Shown here piece after piece: positions 25,118 through 34,680 of a stretch of DNA of 64,000 nucleotides. The notes beneath the pieces were generated by a model. That model was not told the origin of the DNA, made no database searches, and saw nothing but the letters and a program-made list of their open reading frames with translations. This DNA comes from CAWCTD01 sp963798455 (GTDB lineage: Bacteria > Acidobacteriota > Terriglobia > Bryobacterales > Bryobacteraceae): positions 3,286,001 through 3,350,000 of the forward strand of contig CAWCTD010000003.1 of assembly GCA_963798455.1 (NCBI GenBank), in the 5' to 3' direction. The stretch's first letter is position 1, and each line of letters begins with the position of its first letter. A program made the translations under genes and the position numbers.

Positions 25118-26460
25118 CCTTCACGCTCCCGGAGATCGCCGCGGCATTGAAGCTGCCCGGGGTCCCCTGCCCGCCGGAGCCGGTATCGGGCTGGAGCGTG
25201 GATTCGCGAACCGTCGCGCCCGGCGATCTGTTCTTTGCCTTGCGCGGGCCCAATCATGACGGCCACGAGTTTGTGCCGGAGGTGTTCGCCAAGGGCGCGG
25301 CCGCCGCCGTGGTGGATCGGCCGGTCCAGGCGGAGGGCGTCCTGCTCCAGGCGCCGGATGTGCTGGAAGCCCTGCAAACGCTGGCGCGGCAGGCCCGGAC
25401 GCGGTGGGGAGGACAGGTGGTCGCCGTCACCGGCAGCGCGGGAAAGACCACCACGAAAGAGGTCATCGCCCGCCTCCTGGAAACCGCCATGCCGGTGGGC
25501 AAGTCCACGGGTAACTTGAACAACCACGTCGGGCTGCCGCTCTCGATCCTTCGTCTGCCCGCGGAGGCGCGCGCGGCCGTGCTCGAAATCGGCATGAACC
25601 ACGCGGGAGAGATCCGCCGGCTGGCCGATGTGGCGCAGCCCGACATCGGCGTGGTCACCAACGTCGGCCACGCACACGTGGAGTTTTTCGGTTCGATCGA
25701 CGACGTGGCGCTGGCCAAGCGCGAGCTGATCGAGGCGCTCCCCGCGGGCGGCACGGCGGTGCTGAACGCCGACGATCCTCGCGTGGCGCGTTTCCGCGAG
25801 GTACACGCCGGCCGGGCAGTCACTTTCGGGCTTTCGCCGGAGGCCGGCGTTCGGGCGGAGGAAGTGGAACAACGCCCCGGCGGGGTCCGCTTCCGCCTGG
25901 GTGACTCGTTGTGGTTTGAGAGCCCGATGGCGGGCATGCACGCGGTGCTGAATCTGCTGGCCGGCATTGCCGTGGCGGGGCTCTTCGGAATCCAGCCGGC
26001 CCAGCTCCAGCCAGCCGTGCGGATGCTCGAAACCGGCGACAGGCGCGGGCGGCGGTTTGTCCATCAAGGAATCACGGTTTTCGACGATTGCTATAACTCC
26101 AACCCGGAAGCGGCCCGCTGCATGTTGGACCTGCTCCGGGCAGAACCGGCGCGGCGCAGGCTGGCGGTGCTGGGAGAGATGCGGGAGCTCGGACGCTGGA
26201 GCGAGAGCCTGCACCGCGAGGTGGGCCGTCACGCCGTGGAGTGCGGGATCGATCTACTGATCGGGATACGCGGGGCCGCCAGTCACATGGTGGGAGAAGC
26301 TCACAGGGCGGGCATGACGAGCGGCGCCGCGTTGTTTTTCGAGGATCCGGTTGAAGCCGGCGAGTTCCTTCGCCGGGAGGCCCGCCGGGGCGATGCGATC
26401 CTGTTTAAGGGGTCGCGAGGCACGCGCGTCGAAAAGGCGCTCGAAGGTTTCATGAAATAG
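25114..26460 (+). CDS. murF: UDP-MurNAc-tripeptide:D-Ala-D-Ala ligase MurF
   Basis: A 448-residue Mur ligase that adds D-alanyl-D-alanine to the muramyl tripeptide. VTGSAGKTTTKEVIARLL near residue 105 is the ATP loop, LNNHVGLPLSIL and LEIGMNHAGEI are typical MurF segments, and FDDCYNSNPEA near residue 325 begins the C-terminal domain. The start overlaps murE by four bases, indicating coupled translation. The following mraY starts six bases downstream. No ddl gene for D-Ala-D-Ala synthesis is seen in the window. Confidence 0.95.
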   Translation: MTFTLPEIAAALKLPGVPCPPEPVSGWSVDSRTVAPGDLFFALRGPNHDGHEFVPEVFAKGAAAAVVDRPVQAEGVLLQAPDVLEALQTLARQARTRWGGQVVAVTGSAGKTTTKEVIARLLETAMPVGKSTGNLNNHVGLPLSILRLPAEARAAVLEIGMNHAGEIRRLADVAQPDIGVVTNVGHAHVEFFGSIDDVALAKRELIEALPAGGTAVLNADDPRVARFREVHAGRAVTFGLSPEAGVRAEEVEQRPGGVRFRLGDSLWFESPMAGMHAVLNLLAGIAVAGLFGIQPAQLQPAVRMLETGDRRGRRFVHQGITVFDDCYNSNPEAARCMLDLLRAEPARRRLAVLGEMRELGRWSESLHREVGRHAVECGIDLLIGIRGAASHMVGEAHRAGMTSGAALFFEDPVEAGEFLRREARRGDAILFKGSRGTRVEKALEGFMK

Positions 26461-26466
26461 GTTCTC

Positions 26467-27600
26467 ATGCTGTACTGGCTGCTCTACGAACAACTTTATC
26501 CGCGCGTCGTCCCCTTTCCCCTGTTCCGCTACGTGACTTTCCGCACGGCGTTCGCCAGCATCACGGCGCTCTTCCTGTGCCTCGCGCTGGGGCCGTGGAT
26601 GATCCAGAAGTTGCGGCAGTTGCAGATTGGCCAGCATATTCGGGAGGAGGGACCAAGGTCGCACCAGAAGAAAGCCGGAACGCCCACCATGGGAGGAGTG
26701 CTGATCGTGGTCTCGGTCGTCGTGCCTTCCCTGCTCTGGGCGGATCTCCACAACCCTTACCTCTGGGTGGCTCTATTCGGTCTGGTGAGCTTCGGTGCCA
26801 TCGGGTTCTGGGACGACTATGCCAAGGTGCGGCGCAAACAGAACCTGGGCCTGAAGGGAAGAACGAAGTTCCTCTTGCAGGTGCTGGCCGCGCTGCTGGT
26901 GGGCCTGTTTCTGCTTGGCTTGCACACCATGGGGCTCTACTCGACCAACATGAACGTGCCGTTCCTCAAGCAACTGAAGCCGGACATGCTCGTCGATTCC
27001 TGGCTGGCAAACCCGCTCAGCTACCCGCTGGCATTTGTGTTCTTCTTCGGCTTCCTGGTGATCGTAATCGTCGGCTCCTCCAACGCCGTGAACTTGACCG
27101 ACGGCCTGGACGGTCTTGCCATCGGACTCATGATCATCGCTTCGGGCGCGATGACGGTGCTCACGTACACCAGCGGTCACGCACAGTTCGCCACGTACCT
27201 GGACCTGGTGCGTCTTCCCGGCGCCAGCGAGCTCACGATCTTCTGCGGCGCGATGACTGGGGCCTCGCTCGGCTTTCTCTGGTACAACGCGCATCCGGCC
27301 GAGGTCTTCATGGGCGACGTCGGTTCGCTGTCTCTGGGGGCGGGCATGGCCACGGTCGCGGTGCTGATCAAGCAGGAAATCCTGCTGCTGTTCATTGCCG
27401 GGGTCTTCGCGCTGGAGGCGCTCTCGGTGATCCTCCAGGTGGGCAGCTACAAGCTGCGGCGCAAGCGCATCTTCAAGATGGCGCCCCTGCATCATCACTT
27501 CGAAGCCTTGGGCTGGACCGAGTCGAAGATCATCGTTCGTTTCTGGATCGCGGGGTTGGTGCTGGCCTTGTTCGCCCTGACCACCCTGAAACTGAGGTGA
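26467..27600 (+). CDS. mraY: Phospho-MurNAc-pentapeptide translocase MraY
   Basis: A 377-residue integral membrane enzyme with about ten transmembrane segments that makes lipid I from UDP-MurNAc-pentapeptide and undecaprenyl phosphate. Diagnostic motifs are KAGTPTMGGVLI, GFWDDYAK with the catalytic Asp pair, NAVNLTDGLDGLAIG, AEVFMGDVGSLSLG and PLHHHFEALGW. The length is normal. It is followed by murD, whose GTG start overlaps the mraY stop (GTGA). Confidence 0.96.
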   Translation: MLYWLLYEQLYPRVVPFPLFRYVTFRTAFASITALFLCLALGPWMIQKLRQLQIGQHIREEGPRSHQKKAGTPTMGGVLIVVSVVVPSLLWADLHNPYLWVALFGLVSFGAIGFWDDYAKVRRKQNLGLKGRTKFLLQVLAALLVGLFLLGLHTMGLYSTNMNVPFLKQLKPDMLVDSWLANPLSYPLAFVFFFGFLVIVIVGSSNAVNLTDGLDGLAIGLMIIASGAMTVLTYTSGHAQFATYLDLVRLPGASELTIFCGAMTGASLGFLWYNAHPAEVFMGDVGSLSLGAGMATVAVLIKQEILLLFIAGVFALEALSVILQVGSYKLRRKRIFKMAPLHHHFEALGWTESKIIVRFWIAGLVLALFALTTLKLR

Positions 27601-28946
27601 CTGGTTTGGACTTCCGTGGCGCCAAGGTGGCCGTGATCGGGATGGCCAAGTCGGGTTTGGCCTCGGTGCAACTGCTGGCTCGGGAAGGCGCTCAGGTAAC
27701 GGCGTGCGACGCCAAACCGCTGGATCAACTGCCCGGCGTCGCGGCGGTGCTGGATGGTCTGCGGGCGCCGTTCCGGCCTCAAGCCTGGGAGTCCCTGGAG
27801 GGCGCCGATTGGGTGGTGATCTCGCCTGGAGTGCCGACCGATCTCGACCTGCTGGAACGGGCCCGCCGCAACGGCATCCGGGTTATCGGCGAGGTCGAAC
27901 TGGCGGGCTTCTTCCTCCGGGGCGAGACCGTGGGGATCACAGGCTCGAACGGAAAGACGACGACCACGGCTCTGGTGGGGCACGTCCTCGGCGAATGCGG
28001 GATCCCGGCGCAGGTGGGCGGCAATATCGGAATCGCCCCCGCCACGGCCATGGTGGCCACTTCGCGGCCCGGCCAGTGGAATGTCCTGGAGTTGTCGAGC
28101 TTCCAACTGGAGACCACCCGGCACTTCCGGGCCCGCATCGGCGTGGTGCTGAACGTGACGCCGGATCACCTGGACAGGCATCACACTTTCGCGGGCTACG
28201 CTGCCTCCAAGGCACGGCTCATGGAGACTCAGCTTCCAGACGACTTCGCGGTGCTCAACGCCGATGATGCGATCTGCGTCGAATATGCCTCGCACACCCG
28301 CGGCCGGATTCTCTGGTTCAGCCTGACCCGCCGCGTCAGCCCCGGCGTCTGGCTGGATGGCGGGAGCCTCCTGTTCGACGGCCTGCCGCTGCTCGAGGCC
28401 AACCAGATCCCCTTGCGCGGGCGGCACAATGTCGAGAACGTCATGGCCGCTGCCGCGGCGGCTCATCTGGCCGGGGCGCCTTTGGACGGCATCACGGCCG
28501 CGATCCGGACCTTCCGAGCGGTGGAGCACAGGCTCGAGTTCGTGCGCCAGGTGCGCGGCGTCGACTTCTACAACGACTCCAAGGCCACCAACGTGGACTC
28601 GGCGGTGAAGGCCGTCGAAGCCTTCGGCGGCCCGCTCTGGGTGATTCTGGGCGGGAAGGACAAGGGCGGCGGTTACGCCCCACTGGGGCCGCTGCTGGCC
28701 GCCAAGGCGCGCGCCGTGCTGCTCATCGGCGCTGCTACGCCGCTGATCGCGGCCCAGCTTCAAGGGATCGTTCCCCTCATTGAGTGCGGCACGCTCGAAA
28801 GCGCGGTTCGGACGGCGTTCGGGAAGGCCGTTCCGGGGGACACGGTGCTGCTGGCGCCAGCGTGCGCCAGCTTCGATCAATTCGAGAACTACGAACATCG
28901 AGGGCGCGTGTTCAAGGAGCTTGTGAACCAATTGAGGGAGACATGA
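27597..28946 (+). CDS. murD: UDP-MurNAc-L-Ala:D-Glu ligase MurD
   Basis: A 449-residue Mur ligase. The N-terminal Rossmann unit GAKVAVIGMAKSGLASVQLL binds the UDP part, GITGSNGKTTTTALV is the ATP loop near residue 115, LELSSFQLETT and NVTPDHLDRH are typical of MurD, and YNDSKATNVDSAVKA marks the C-terminal domain. The start is the GTG at 27597, overlapping the mraY stop by four bases; a TTG at 27606 is an alternative. The much longer open frame upstream is a shadow of mraY. Confidence 0.94.
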   Translation: MTGLDFRGAKVAVIGMAKSGLASVQLLAREGAQVTACDAKPLDQLPGVAAVLDGLRAPFRPQAWESLEGADWVVISPGVPTDLDLLERARRNGIRVIGEVELAGFFLRGETVGITGSNGKTTTTALVGHVLGECGIPAQVGGNIGIAPATAMVATSRPGQWNVLELSSFQLETTRHFRARIGVVLNVTPDHLDRHHTFAGYAASKARLMETQLPDDFAVLNADDAICVEYASHTRGRILWFSLTRRVSPGVWLDGGSLLFDGLPLLEANQIPLRGRHNVENVMAAAAAAHLAGAPLDGITAAIRTFRAVEHRLEFVRQVRGVDFYNDSKATNVDSAVKAVEAFGGPLWVILGGKDKGGGYAPLGPLLAAKARAVLLIGAATPLIAAQLQGIVPLIECGTLESAVRTAFGKAVPGDTVLLAPACASFDQFENYEHRGRVFKELVNQLRET

Positions 28947-28956
28947 AGGAGGACAA

Positions 28957-30111
28957 ATGGCTCAGCGGGTGAAGACCGACACGATCCTGTTCGTGACCAT
29001 CCTGTGCCTGGCGGCCGGCGGGATGCTCATGCTCGCCAGCGCTTCGTCCGTTGTCGCCAAGATGCGCTACGGATCGAGCCTGTACTTCGCACTCCGCCAG
29101 TTGGGCTGGGGGCTGGCCGCCGTGGCGGCCATGATGTACCTCAAGAAGAGGGATTACCGCAAACTGGACACGCCGCCCTGGGCTTTCGGCTCCATGGCCG
29201 CGGTTCTGGCATTGCTCTTGTTGGTGTACTTCATGGACCCCCACTGGCACCGGTGGTTCCGCCTGGGCCCCATCAGTTTTCAGCCCTCCGAATTCGCCAA
29301 GCCGGTGTTGATTCTGTTTCTGGCTCACTTCGTGGCTCGCCGTGCCGTGGCCATCAATAACAAGCACACGCTGCTGTGCGGCGCGATCATCGTGGGCCTG
29401 GTGGCGGGAGGCGTGATGGTCGCCGACCTGGGAACCGCCGTAGTGCTCGCACTGACCGCTGCCGCCGTCTTCTTTGTGGCCGGACTCGAGTGGCGCTATG
29501 CGGCTGTTGCGGGAGCAATCCTGCTGGTCTTCGTCTCGATCGCCATCCTTACCAAACCGTACCGGATCGCCAGGATCTTCGGTTATCTCGATCCCGAGTA
29601 CAAGAGCCTGGACAGTCCCCTCGTCCGGCACTTCGACCCGGAGGGTAAGATGAAGGCCTGGTTCCAGCACGCCGCGCCCACCAGGGATTCCAGTTATCAC
29701 ATCAACCAGTCGCTGATTGCCGTGGGCTCCGGAGGACCGCTCGGCGTGGGGCCCACGCGCAGCAAGCAGAAACTATTCTACCTGCCGGAGGCGCACACGG
29801 ACTTCATTTATGCGGTGATCGCGGAGGAACTGGGTCTATGGGGAGCGCTGCTGTTCGCGGGAGGGTTTCTGATCATCTTTTGGAGAGGCCTGCGGATTCA
29901 CTTCCGCGCGCCCGACGACTTCGGGCGCTTCGTGGCCCTAGGTGTGACCGCCATGGTGGCGGTGCAAGCGTTCATGAACATCAGCGTGGTGCTCGGCATG
30001 GTCCCGACCAAGGGGATTCCCTTGCCCCTGGTCAGCTACGGTGGAAGCTCACTGTTGAGCACCCTGGCTTCGCTGGGCATTTTGCAAAGCGTGGGTGATC
30101 ACTCCGGATGA
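28957..30111 (+). CDS. ftsW: Septal peptidoglycan glycosyltransferase FtsW (SEDS family)
   Basis: A 384-residue polytopic membrane protein that polymerises lipid II at the septum with FtsI. SEDS signatures are WFRLGPISFQPSEFAK, the extracellular loop GVGPTRSKQKLFYLPEAH with TDFIYAVIAEELG, and KGIPLPLVSYGGSSL at the C-terminus. The GAAGGAGGAC ribosome site before ATG 28957 is strong. The stop overlaps the murG start by four bases. Confidence 0.95.
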   Translation: MAQRVKTDTILFVTILCLAAGGMLMLASASSVVAKMRYGSSLYFALRQLGWGLAAVAAMMYLKKRDYRKLDTPPWAFGSMAAVLALLLLVYFMDPHWHRWFRLGPISFQPSEFAKPVLILFLAHFVARRAVAINNKHTLLCGAIIVGLVAGGVMVADLGTAVVLALTAAAVFFVAGLEWRYAAVAGAILLVFVSIAILTKPYRIARIFGYLDPEYKSLDSPLVRHFDPEGKMKAWFQHAAPTRDSSYHINQSLIAVGSGGPLGVGPTRSKQKLFYLPEAHTDFIYAVIAEELGLWGALLFAGGFLIIFWRGLRIHFRAPDDFGRFVALGVTAMVAVQAFMNISVVLGMVPTKGIPLPLVSYGGSSLLSTLASLGILQSVGDHSG

Positions 30112-31244
30112 GAACGTCGTTGTCCTTCCTGATGGCGGGTGGCGGCACGGGTGGGCACGTGATACCGCTGGTCGCGGTGGCGCGAGAGCTGAGGCGCCGC
30201 GGCCACCAGCCGTTTTTTGTCGGGACCCGGCAAGGTTTGGAAGCGCGCCTGGTCCCCTCCGAGGGCTTCCCCATCGAGTGGATCGAGATCGGCGGGCTGA
30301 AGGGCGTGGGACTGGCGCGGGGCCTGCGCACCCTCTGGCAGTTGCCCGGCAGCGTGGCTCGGGCCCTTGGAATACTCAAGGTTCGCCGGGCCGCGGCTGT
30401 GTTCAGCATGGGAGGGTACGCCGCCGGACCGGTCATGCTGGCGGCCTGGCTTCGCCGAATCCCCGTGGCGCTCATGGAACCGAACGCGACGGCGGGCATG
30501 ACCAACCGCTGGATGGGGCGATTCGTCGATCGAGCCCTCGTGAACTTCGCCGAGACGGCCGCCCAATTTCCCCCTGGGAAGACCGAACTTGCGGGGCTGC
30601 CCGTTCGCGACGAGTTCTTCTCGATTCCCCCGAAGAGCAGGGGCGATGTATTGACGTTGCTGATCACGGGCGGAAGTCAGGGATCGCGCCGCTTAAATCT
30701 GGCTGCCCGCCAGAGCTGGCCGCTGTTCCGCGGCGCCGGTTTTCCTCTCCGCCTCATCCACCAGTGCGGGCCGCAAGAGCACGCCGCCCTGGAGCGGGAG
30801 TTCGCCGCGAGCGGCCTCGAAGGCGAGGTGGTCCCATTCATCCAGGACATGCCGAAGGTCTTCGCGGCGGCGGATCTGGTGGCGTGCCGCTCCGGCGCGG
30901 GTGCGGTGTCGGAACTGACGGCCGCGGGCAAACCGGCGATTCTTGTCCCCTTTCCGTTCGCGGCGGACCAGCACCAACTCCGGAACGCGGAGGCGCTGGC
31001 GCGGGCCGGGGCGGCCCGGCTGGTGGCCGACTCCGACTTCACGGGAGAGCGGCTATTTCGGGAGGTTAGCGGATTGGCCTCCGAGACGGGCGCTTTGGAG
31101 CAGATGGGCCAGGCCGCGCGCACTTTGGCTCGGCCCGGCGCGGCTTCCAGGGCGGCCGACATTCTGGAGGAACTGGCCGGGAAGCAGATTCGCATTGACA
31201 GCGGCCAAAAAAGCCGAAACAATACGATAGAAAAATGTTTTTGA
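30108..31244 (+). CDS. murG: Lipid II synthase MurG (GlcNAc transferase)
   Basis: A 378-residue GT28 enzyme that adds GlcNAc to lipid I on the cytoplasmic face of the membrane. The N-terminal loop MAGGGTGGHVIPLVAVA is the acceptor-side Gly-rich motif, FSMGGYAAGP and LMEPNATAGMTNR follow, ITGGSQGSRRLN is the second Gly-rich loop, and CRSGAGAVSELTAAGKPAILVPFPFAADQHQ binds UDP-GlcNAc (read here as successive segments). The start overlaps ftsW, and the end overlaps murC by ten bases. Confidence 0.95.
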   Translation: MRTSLSFLMAGGGTGGHVIPLVAVARELRRRGHQPFFVGTRQGLEARLVPSEGFPIEWIEIGGLKGVGLARGLRTLWQLPGSVARALGILKVRRAAAVFSMGGYAAGPVMLAAWLRRIPVALMEPNATAGMTNRWMGRFVDRALVNFAETAAQFPPGKTELAGLPVRDEFFSIPPKSRGDVLTLLITGGSQGSRRLNLAARQSWPLFRGAGFPLRLIHQCGPQEHAALEREFAASGLEGEVVPFIQDMPKVFAAADLVACRSGAGAVSELTAAGKPAILVPFPFAADQHQLRNAEALARAGAARLVADSDFTGERLFREVSGLASETGALEQMGQAARTLARPGAASRAADILEELAGKQIRIDSGQKSRNNTIEKCF

Positions 31245-32614
31245 AGCGCCAGCACCTCCACTTCACCGGAATCGGCGGGATCGGCATGAGCGGCATCGCC
31301 GAGGTTCTTCTAAACCTGGGCTACGAAATCAGCGGGAGTGACCTGAAGCTCAGCCCCATCACCGCCCGCCTTTCGAAGATGGGGGCGCGCATCCTTGAAG
31401 GCCACGTGGCCGCCAACCTCGCCGGCGCCAAGGCGCTGGTGGTGAGTTCCGCCGTCCGCGATGAGAACCCGGAAGTGCGGGAGGCGCGGCGGCTTCAAAT
31501 CCCGGTCATCCCGCGAGGCGAGATGCTGGCCGAGCTCATGCGGCTGAGGTACGGCATCGCGGTGGCCGGCAGCCACGGCAAGACGACCACCACATCCATG
31601 GTGGCGACCATATTGTGCCACGCGGGGCTCGACCCGACCGTGGTCGTCGGCGGGAGAGCCGCCACCATGGGCGGATCAAACGCCAGGGTGGGCCGCAGCG
31701 AGTTCCTGGTGGTCGAGTCGGATGAGAGCGACCGCTCCTTCCTCAAGCTGGCGCCGATCCTGGCGGTGGTGACCAACATCGACCGCGAGCACGTGGACTG
31801 CTACTCCTCGATCGAGGACACGCGCGCCGCCTTCATCGAGTTCGTCAACAAAGTGCCCTTCTATGGCGCCGCGATTGTCTGCCTCGACGATGAGAATGTG
31901 CAGCAGATCCTGCCCTCGGTGAACCGGCGCACGGTCACGTATGGGACCACCGCCCAGGCCGAGCTGACGGCCGGCGAGATCGTGTGCGGCCCGGCGGACA
32001 GCTCCTTCCATCTGCGCCTGCGCGGCCGGGAACTGGGGCGGTTCCTCCTGCCGGCGCCCGGCGCGCACAACGTCTTGAACGCCACGGCCGCGGTAGCCGT
32101 GGCCCTGGAGCTGGAAGTCGCGCCGGAGACGATCCGCGAAGCGCTGGCCACTTTTGTCTCCGTGGACCGCCGGTTTCAGTTGCGAGGCCGCCAGAGCGGC
32201 GTCACGGTCATCGACGACTACGGCCATCACCCCACCGAGATCCGCGCCACCCTGGCTGCCGCGCGTCTGGGCGGGTATCGCCAGATTCATGTCCTGTTCC
32301 AGCCTCATCGCTACACGCGCACCCAGCAGCTCATGGAAGAGTTCGCCGGTTCCTTCCATCAGGCGGATTCCGTCCTGGTGCTGGACATCTACGCGGCATC
32401 GGAGGCGCCGATCGAAGGGGTCACGGCCGAGGCGCTGGCGGATAGGATTCGCAGTTTCGGCCACCGGTCGGTCGAGTACGCGGGCGCCCTGGCGCAGGCC
32501 GTGGACAAGGTCATGGACCTGCTCAAGGAGGGCGACCTGGTGCTGACGCTGGGAGCGGGCAACGTCTGGCAGGCAGGAGATCTGATCTTGGCGCGATTGA
32601 GGGGAGAACGCTGA
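31235..32614 (+). CDS. murC: UDP-MurNAc:L-alanine ligase MurC
   Basis: A 459-residue Mur ligase. The N-terminus LHFTGIGGIGMSGIAEVLL is the MurC UDP-binding loop, AVAGSHGKTTTTSMVATIL the ATP loop near residue 110, and DDYGHHPTEIRATLAAAR with FQPHRYTRTQQL are diagnostic of MurC. It acts first in the stem-peptide ligases but sits late in the cluster, the usual order. There is no murB between murC and ftsQ, as there is in many other clusters. The stop is one base before the ftsQ start. Confidence 0.95.
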   Translation: MFLKRQHLHFTGIGGIGMSGIAEVLLNLGYEISGSDLKLSPITARLSKMGARILEGHVAANLAGAKALVVSSAVRDENPEVREARRLQIPVIPRGEMLAELMRLRYGIAVAGSHGKTTTTSMVATILCHAGLDPTVVVGGRAATMGGSNARVGRSEFLVVESDESDRSFLKLAPILAVVTNIDREHVDCYSSIEDTRAAFIEFVNKVPFYGAAIVCLDDENVQQILPSVNRRTVTYGTTAQAELTAGEIVCGPADSSFHLRLRGRELGRFLLPAPGAHNVLNATAAVAVALELEVAPETIREALATFVSVDRRFQLRGRQSGVTVIDDYGHHPTEIRATLAAARLGGYRQIHVLFQPHRYTRTQQLMEEFAGSFHQADSVLVLDIYAASEAPIEGVTAEALADRIRSFGHRSVEYAGALAQAVDKVMDLLKEGDLVLTLGAGNVWQAGDLILARLRGER

Positions 32615-32615
32615 C

Positions 32616-33455
32616 ATGGGCCGAAAGAAGGGCGCCAGACAAGAGGCGGCCGGACGCAATTGGCGCACGCCGCTACGCTACACGCTCTACTCGGCCGCGG
32701 TCTTGGCGCTGCTTGCCGGCGTTTTGTTTCTCTACAGCCGGGTGGACGGGTTTTTCGCGGAAGACTCCCGGTTCAGGCTGGCCGAGCCCTCCGGCGAGAG
32801 CGGGGAAAGCCCTGCCCTCAGGATCGAAGGCGCCGTCTACACGCCGCGCGCGAGAATTGCCGGCGCGTTCGCCGCCGACTATGGCCGCAGCCTGTACCTC
32901 TTGCCGTTATCGGAACGCCGCCGCAGCCTGCTGGCGATCGATTGGGTCAAGGATGCCACGGTCTCGCGTCTATGGCCGGACCATCTGGCTGTGAAGATTG
33001 TGGAGCGGACGCCCGTCGCCTTCGTGCAGTTGCCGGCCGCGGGCGGCGGGCCGTCGAGTGGCGTCGCCCTGGTGGATGCGGAGGGGGTGATTCTGGCTCA
33101 GCCGCCGCGCGCGCAATTCACGCTGCCGGTGCTGACCGGAATCCGGCCGGAGCAGAGCGGGAACATGCGGCGCCAGCGCGTTCTGGCGGCCTTGCGCCTG
33201 GTGAAGGAAGCCGGTGAGATGGCGGGCCAGTTCTCCGAGATTGATGTGAGTGATCCCGACAACGTCAAGGTCGTTCAACCCGTTGAAGGACGGGCTGTGC
33301 TGCTCATACTCGGAAACCGGAACTTCCTCTCCCGCCTCCAGAATTTCCTCAGCCACTACCCGGAGATACAGCGGCGTCTGCCGAACGCTTCCAGCTTCGA
33401 TCTGCGGCTGGACGACCGGATCACGGCGCTGGGGGAGGAACGCCGCGGTGGCTAG
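32616..33455 (+). CDS. ftsQ: Cell-division protein FtsQ (POTRA domain)
   Basis: A 279-residue bitopic protein: a basic cytoplasmic N-terminus, one transmembrane helix (YSAAVLALLAGVLFLYS, about 27-45), then a POTRA-like region with LSERRRSLLAIDWVKDATV and LAVKIVERTPVAFVQL, typical of FtsQ. It nucleates the FtsQLB complex in the periplasm. GAGGAACGCC near its 3' end provides the ribosome site for ftsA, whose start overlaps its last codons. Confidence 0.88.
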   Translation: MGRKKGARQEAAGRNWRTPLRYTLYSAAVLALLAGVLFLYSRVDGFFAEDSRFRLAEPSGESGESPALRIEGAVYTPRARIAGAFAADYGRSLYLLPLSERRRSLLAIDWVKDATVSRLWPDHLAVKIVERTPVAFVQLPAAGGGPSSGVALVDAEGVILAQPPRAQFTLPVLTGIRPEQSGNMRRQRVLAALRLVKEAGEMAGQFSEIDVSDPDNVKVVQPVEGRAVLLILGNRNFLSRLQNFLSHYPEIQRRLPNASSFDLRLDDRITALGEERRGG

Positions 33456-34644
33456 GACCGAGTACGCCGTCGGGTTGGACGCGGGCAGCCACTGCACGCG
33501 CTGCCTGGTCGGAGCGCTGGAGAATTCGCACGTGCGCCTCCTGGGCGCGGGTGAGGCCCCGTCCGCCGGCTGGTGGAAGAGCCGGATCGCGGATCAGCAG
33601 GCGCTGACGGCTTCCCTGGCGAGCGCGGCCCGGGCCGCGGAGAAAAGCGCGGGCGTGCCCTTCGGCTCGGCGGTGGCCGGCATGGGCGGATCGACGATCG
33701 AAGGCCTGAACAACAGGGGCCTTTACACCATGGGCCGGGAACGCGAGATCCATGAGGAAGACATGCGATACGCGGTGGAACAGGCCTTGCAGGTGAGCAT
33801 GCCGGCGGACCGGATGATCCTTCAGATGGCCCCGCAGGACTTCGTCGTGGACGGAAGGGCGGAATACTGGAACCCGCGGGGCGCCCGCGGGTCCCGCCTG
33901 GAGTCGTTCGTACACCTGATCACGGCCTCGGCCCGGGAGCACCATTGCCTGGTGACCGCGATGCACGAGGTCGGCCTGGAAGTGGAAGAAACCGTCTTCG
34001 AGTCGTACGCCGCCGCATACGCCTCGGTGGGAACCCAGGAGAGAGCCGAGGGAGTGGTTGTCGTCGATATTGGCGCTCACTCCTCGGAGGTCGCCATTTA
34101 CTACGGAGAGGCGCTGCTGGTGGCGGCGAGTGTGCCGGTTTGCGGCGACCATTTCACCAAGGATGTCGCTCAGCGCCTGTGCCTTTCCTACGAAGACGCC
34201 GAGAGACTCAAGAAGGAATGCGGCTGCGCCATGGTGGGCCTGACGGCGGACAACAGCCTCGTCGAGTTGCCGTCCCCGGAGGGCCGGCCGGTGCGCGAGG
34301 CCCCGCGGTTCGAACTGAACCACGCTCTGGAGGCCCGCGCGGGTGAGCTCTTCCTTCACGTTCGCCAGGAAATTGCGCATGCCGGCATGGACCAGGCGCC
34401 GCTGAATGGGGTGGTTCTGACCGGTGCCGCGGCGCTCATGCCCGGCATGTGCGACATGGCCGAGCGGGTGTTGAACTGTCAGGCGCGCAACGGCTTGCCG
34501 GTGGGTATCGTGGACTGGCCCGAGGAGTTCGACAACCCGGCCTGGACGACGGCGGCCGGGTTAATGATGTATTCGGCCCGGCTGAAGCGGCAAGCGCGGG
34601 GCGAACCGGAGAACCCCGGTCTTTGGGGCCGCCTGTTCGGCTGA
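33448..34644 (+). CDS. ftsA: Cell-division actin-like protein FtsA
   Basis: A 398-residue actin-fold ATPase that tethers FtsZ to the membrane. The N-terminal phosphate loop region is EYAVGLDAGSHCTRCLVG; VVVDIGAHSSEVAIY is the second phosphate loop near residue 205; VVLTGAAALMPGM is the adenosine motif. The C-terminal residues NPGLWGRLFG form the short amphipathic membrane-targeting helix. The start is GTG 33448, with GGGGGAGGA nine bases upstream and an eight-base overlap with ftsQ. Position just before ftsZ confirms the call. Confidence 0.92.
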   Translation: MARTEYAVGLDAGSHCTRCLVGALENSHVRLLGAGEAPSAGWWKSRIADQQALTASLASAARAAEKSAGVPFGSAVAGMGGSTIEGLNNRGLYTMGREREIHEEDMRYAVEQALQVSMPADRMILQMAPQDFVVDGRAEYWNPRGARGSRLESFVHLITASAREHHCLVTAMHEVGLEVEETVFESYAAAYASVGTQERAEGVVVVDIGAHSSEVAIYYGEALLVAASVPVCGDHFTKDVAQRLCLSYEDAERLKKECGCAMVGLTADNSLVELPSPEGRPVREAPRFELNHALEARAGELFLHVRQEIAHAGMDQAPLNGVVLTGAAALMPGMCDMAERVLNCQARNGLPVGIVDWPEEFDNPAWTTAAGLMMYSARLKRQARGEPENPGLWGRLFG

Positions 34645-34680
34645 CCGGGATGGAATGAAGGTCTTCAGAGAGGAGGCGGA

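Noticed and set aside
26577..27596. 340-codon extension upstream of murD
   Set aside because: Out-of-frame reading of mraY; murD begins at the GTG overlapping the mraY stop.
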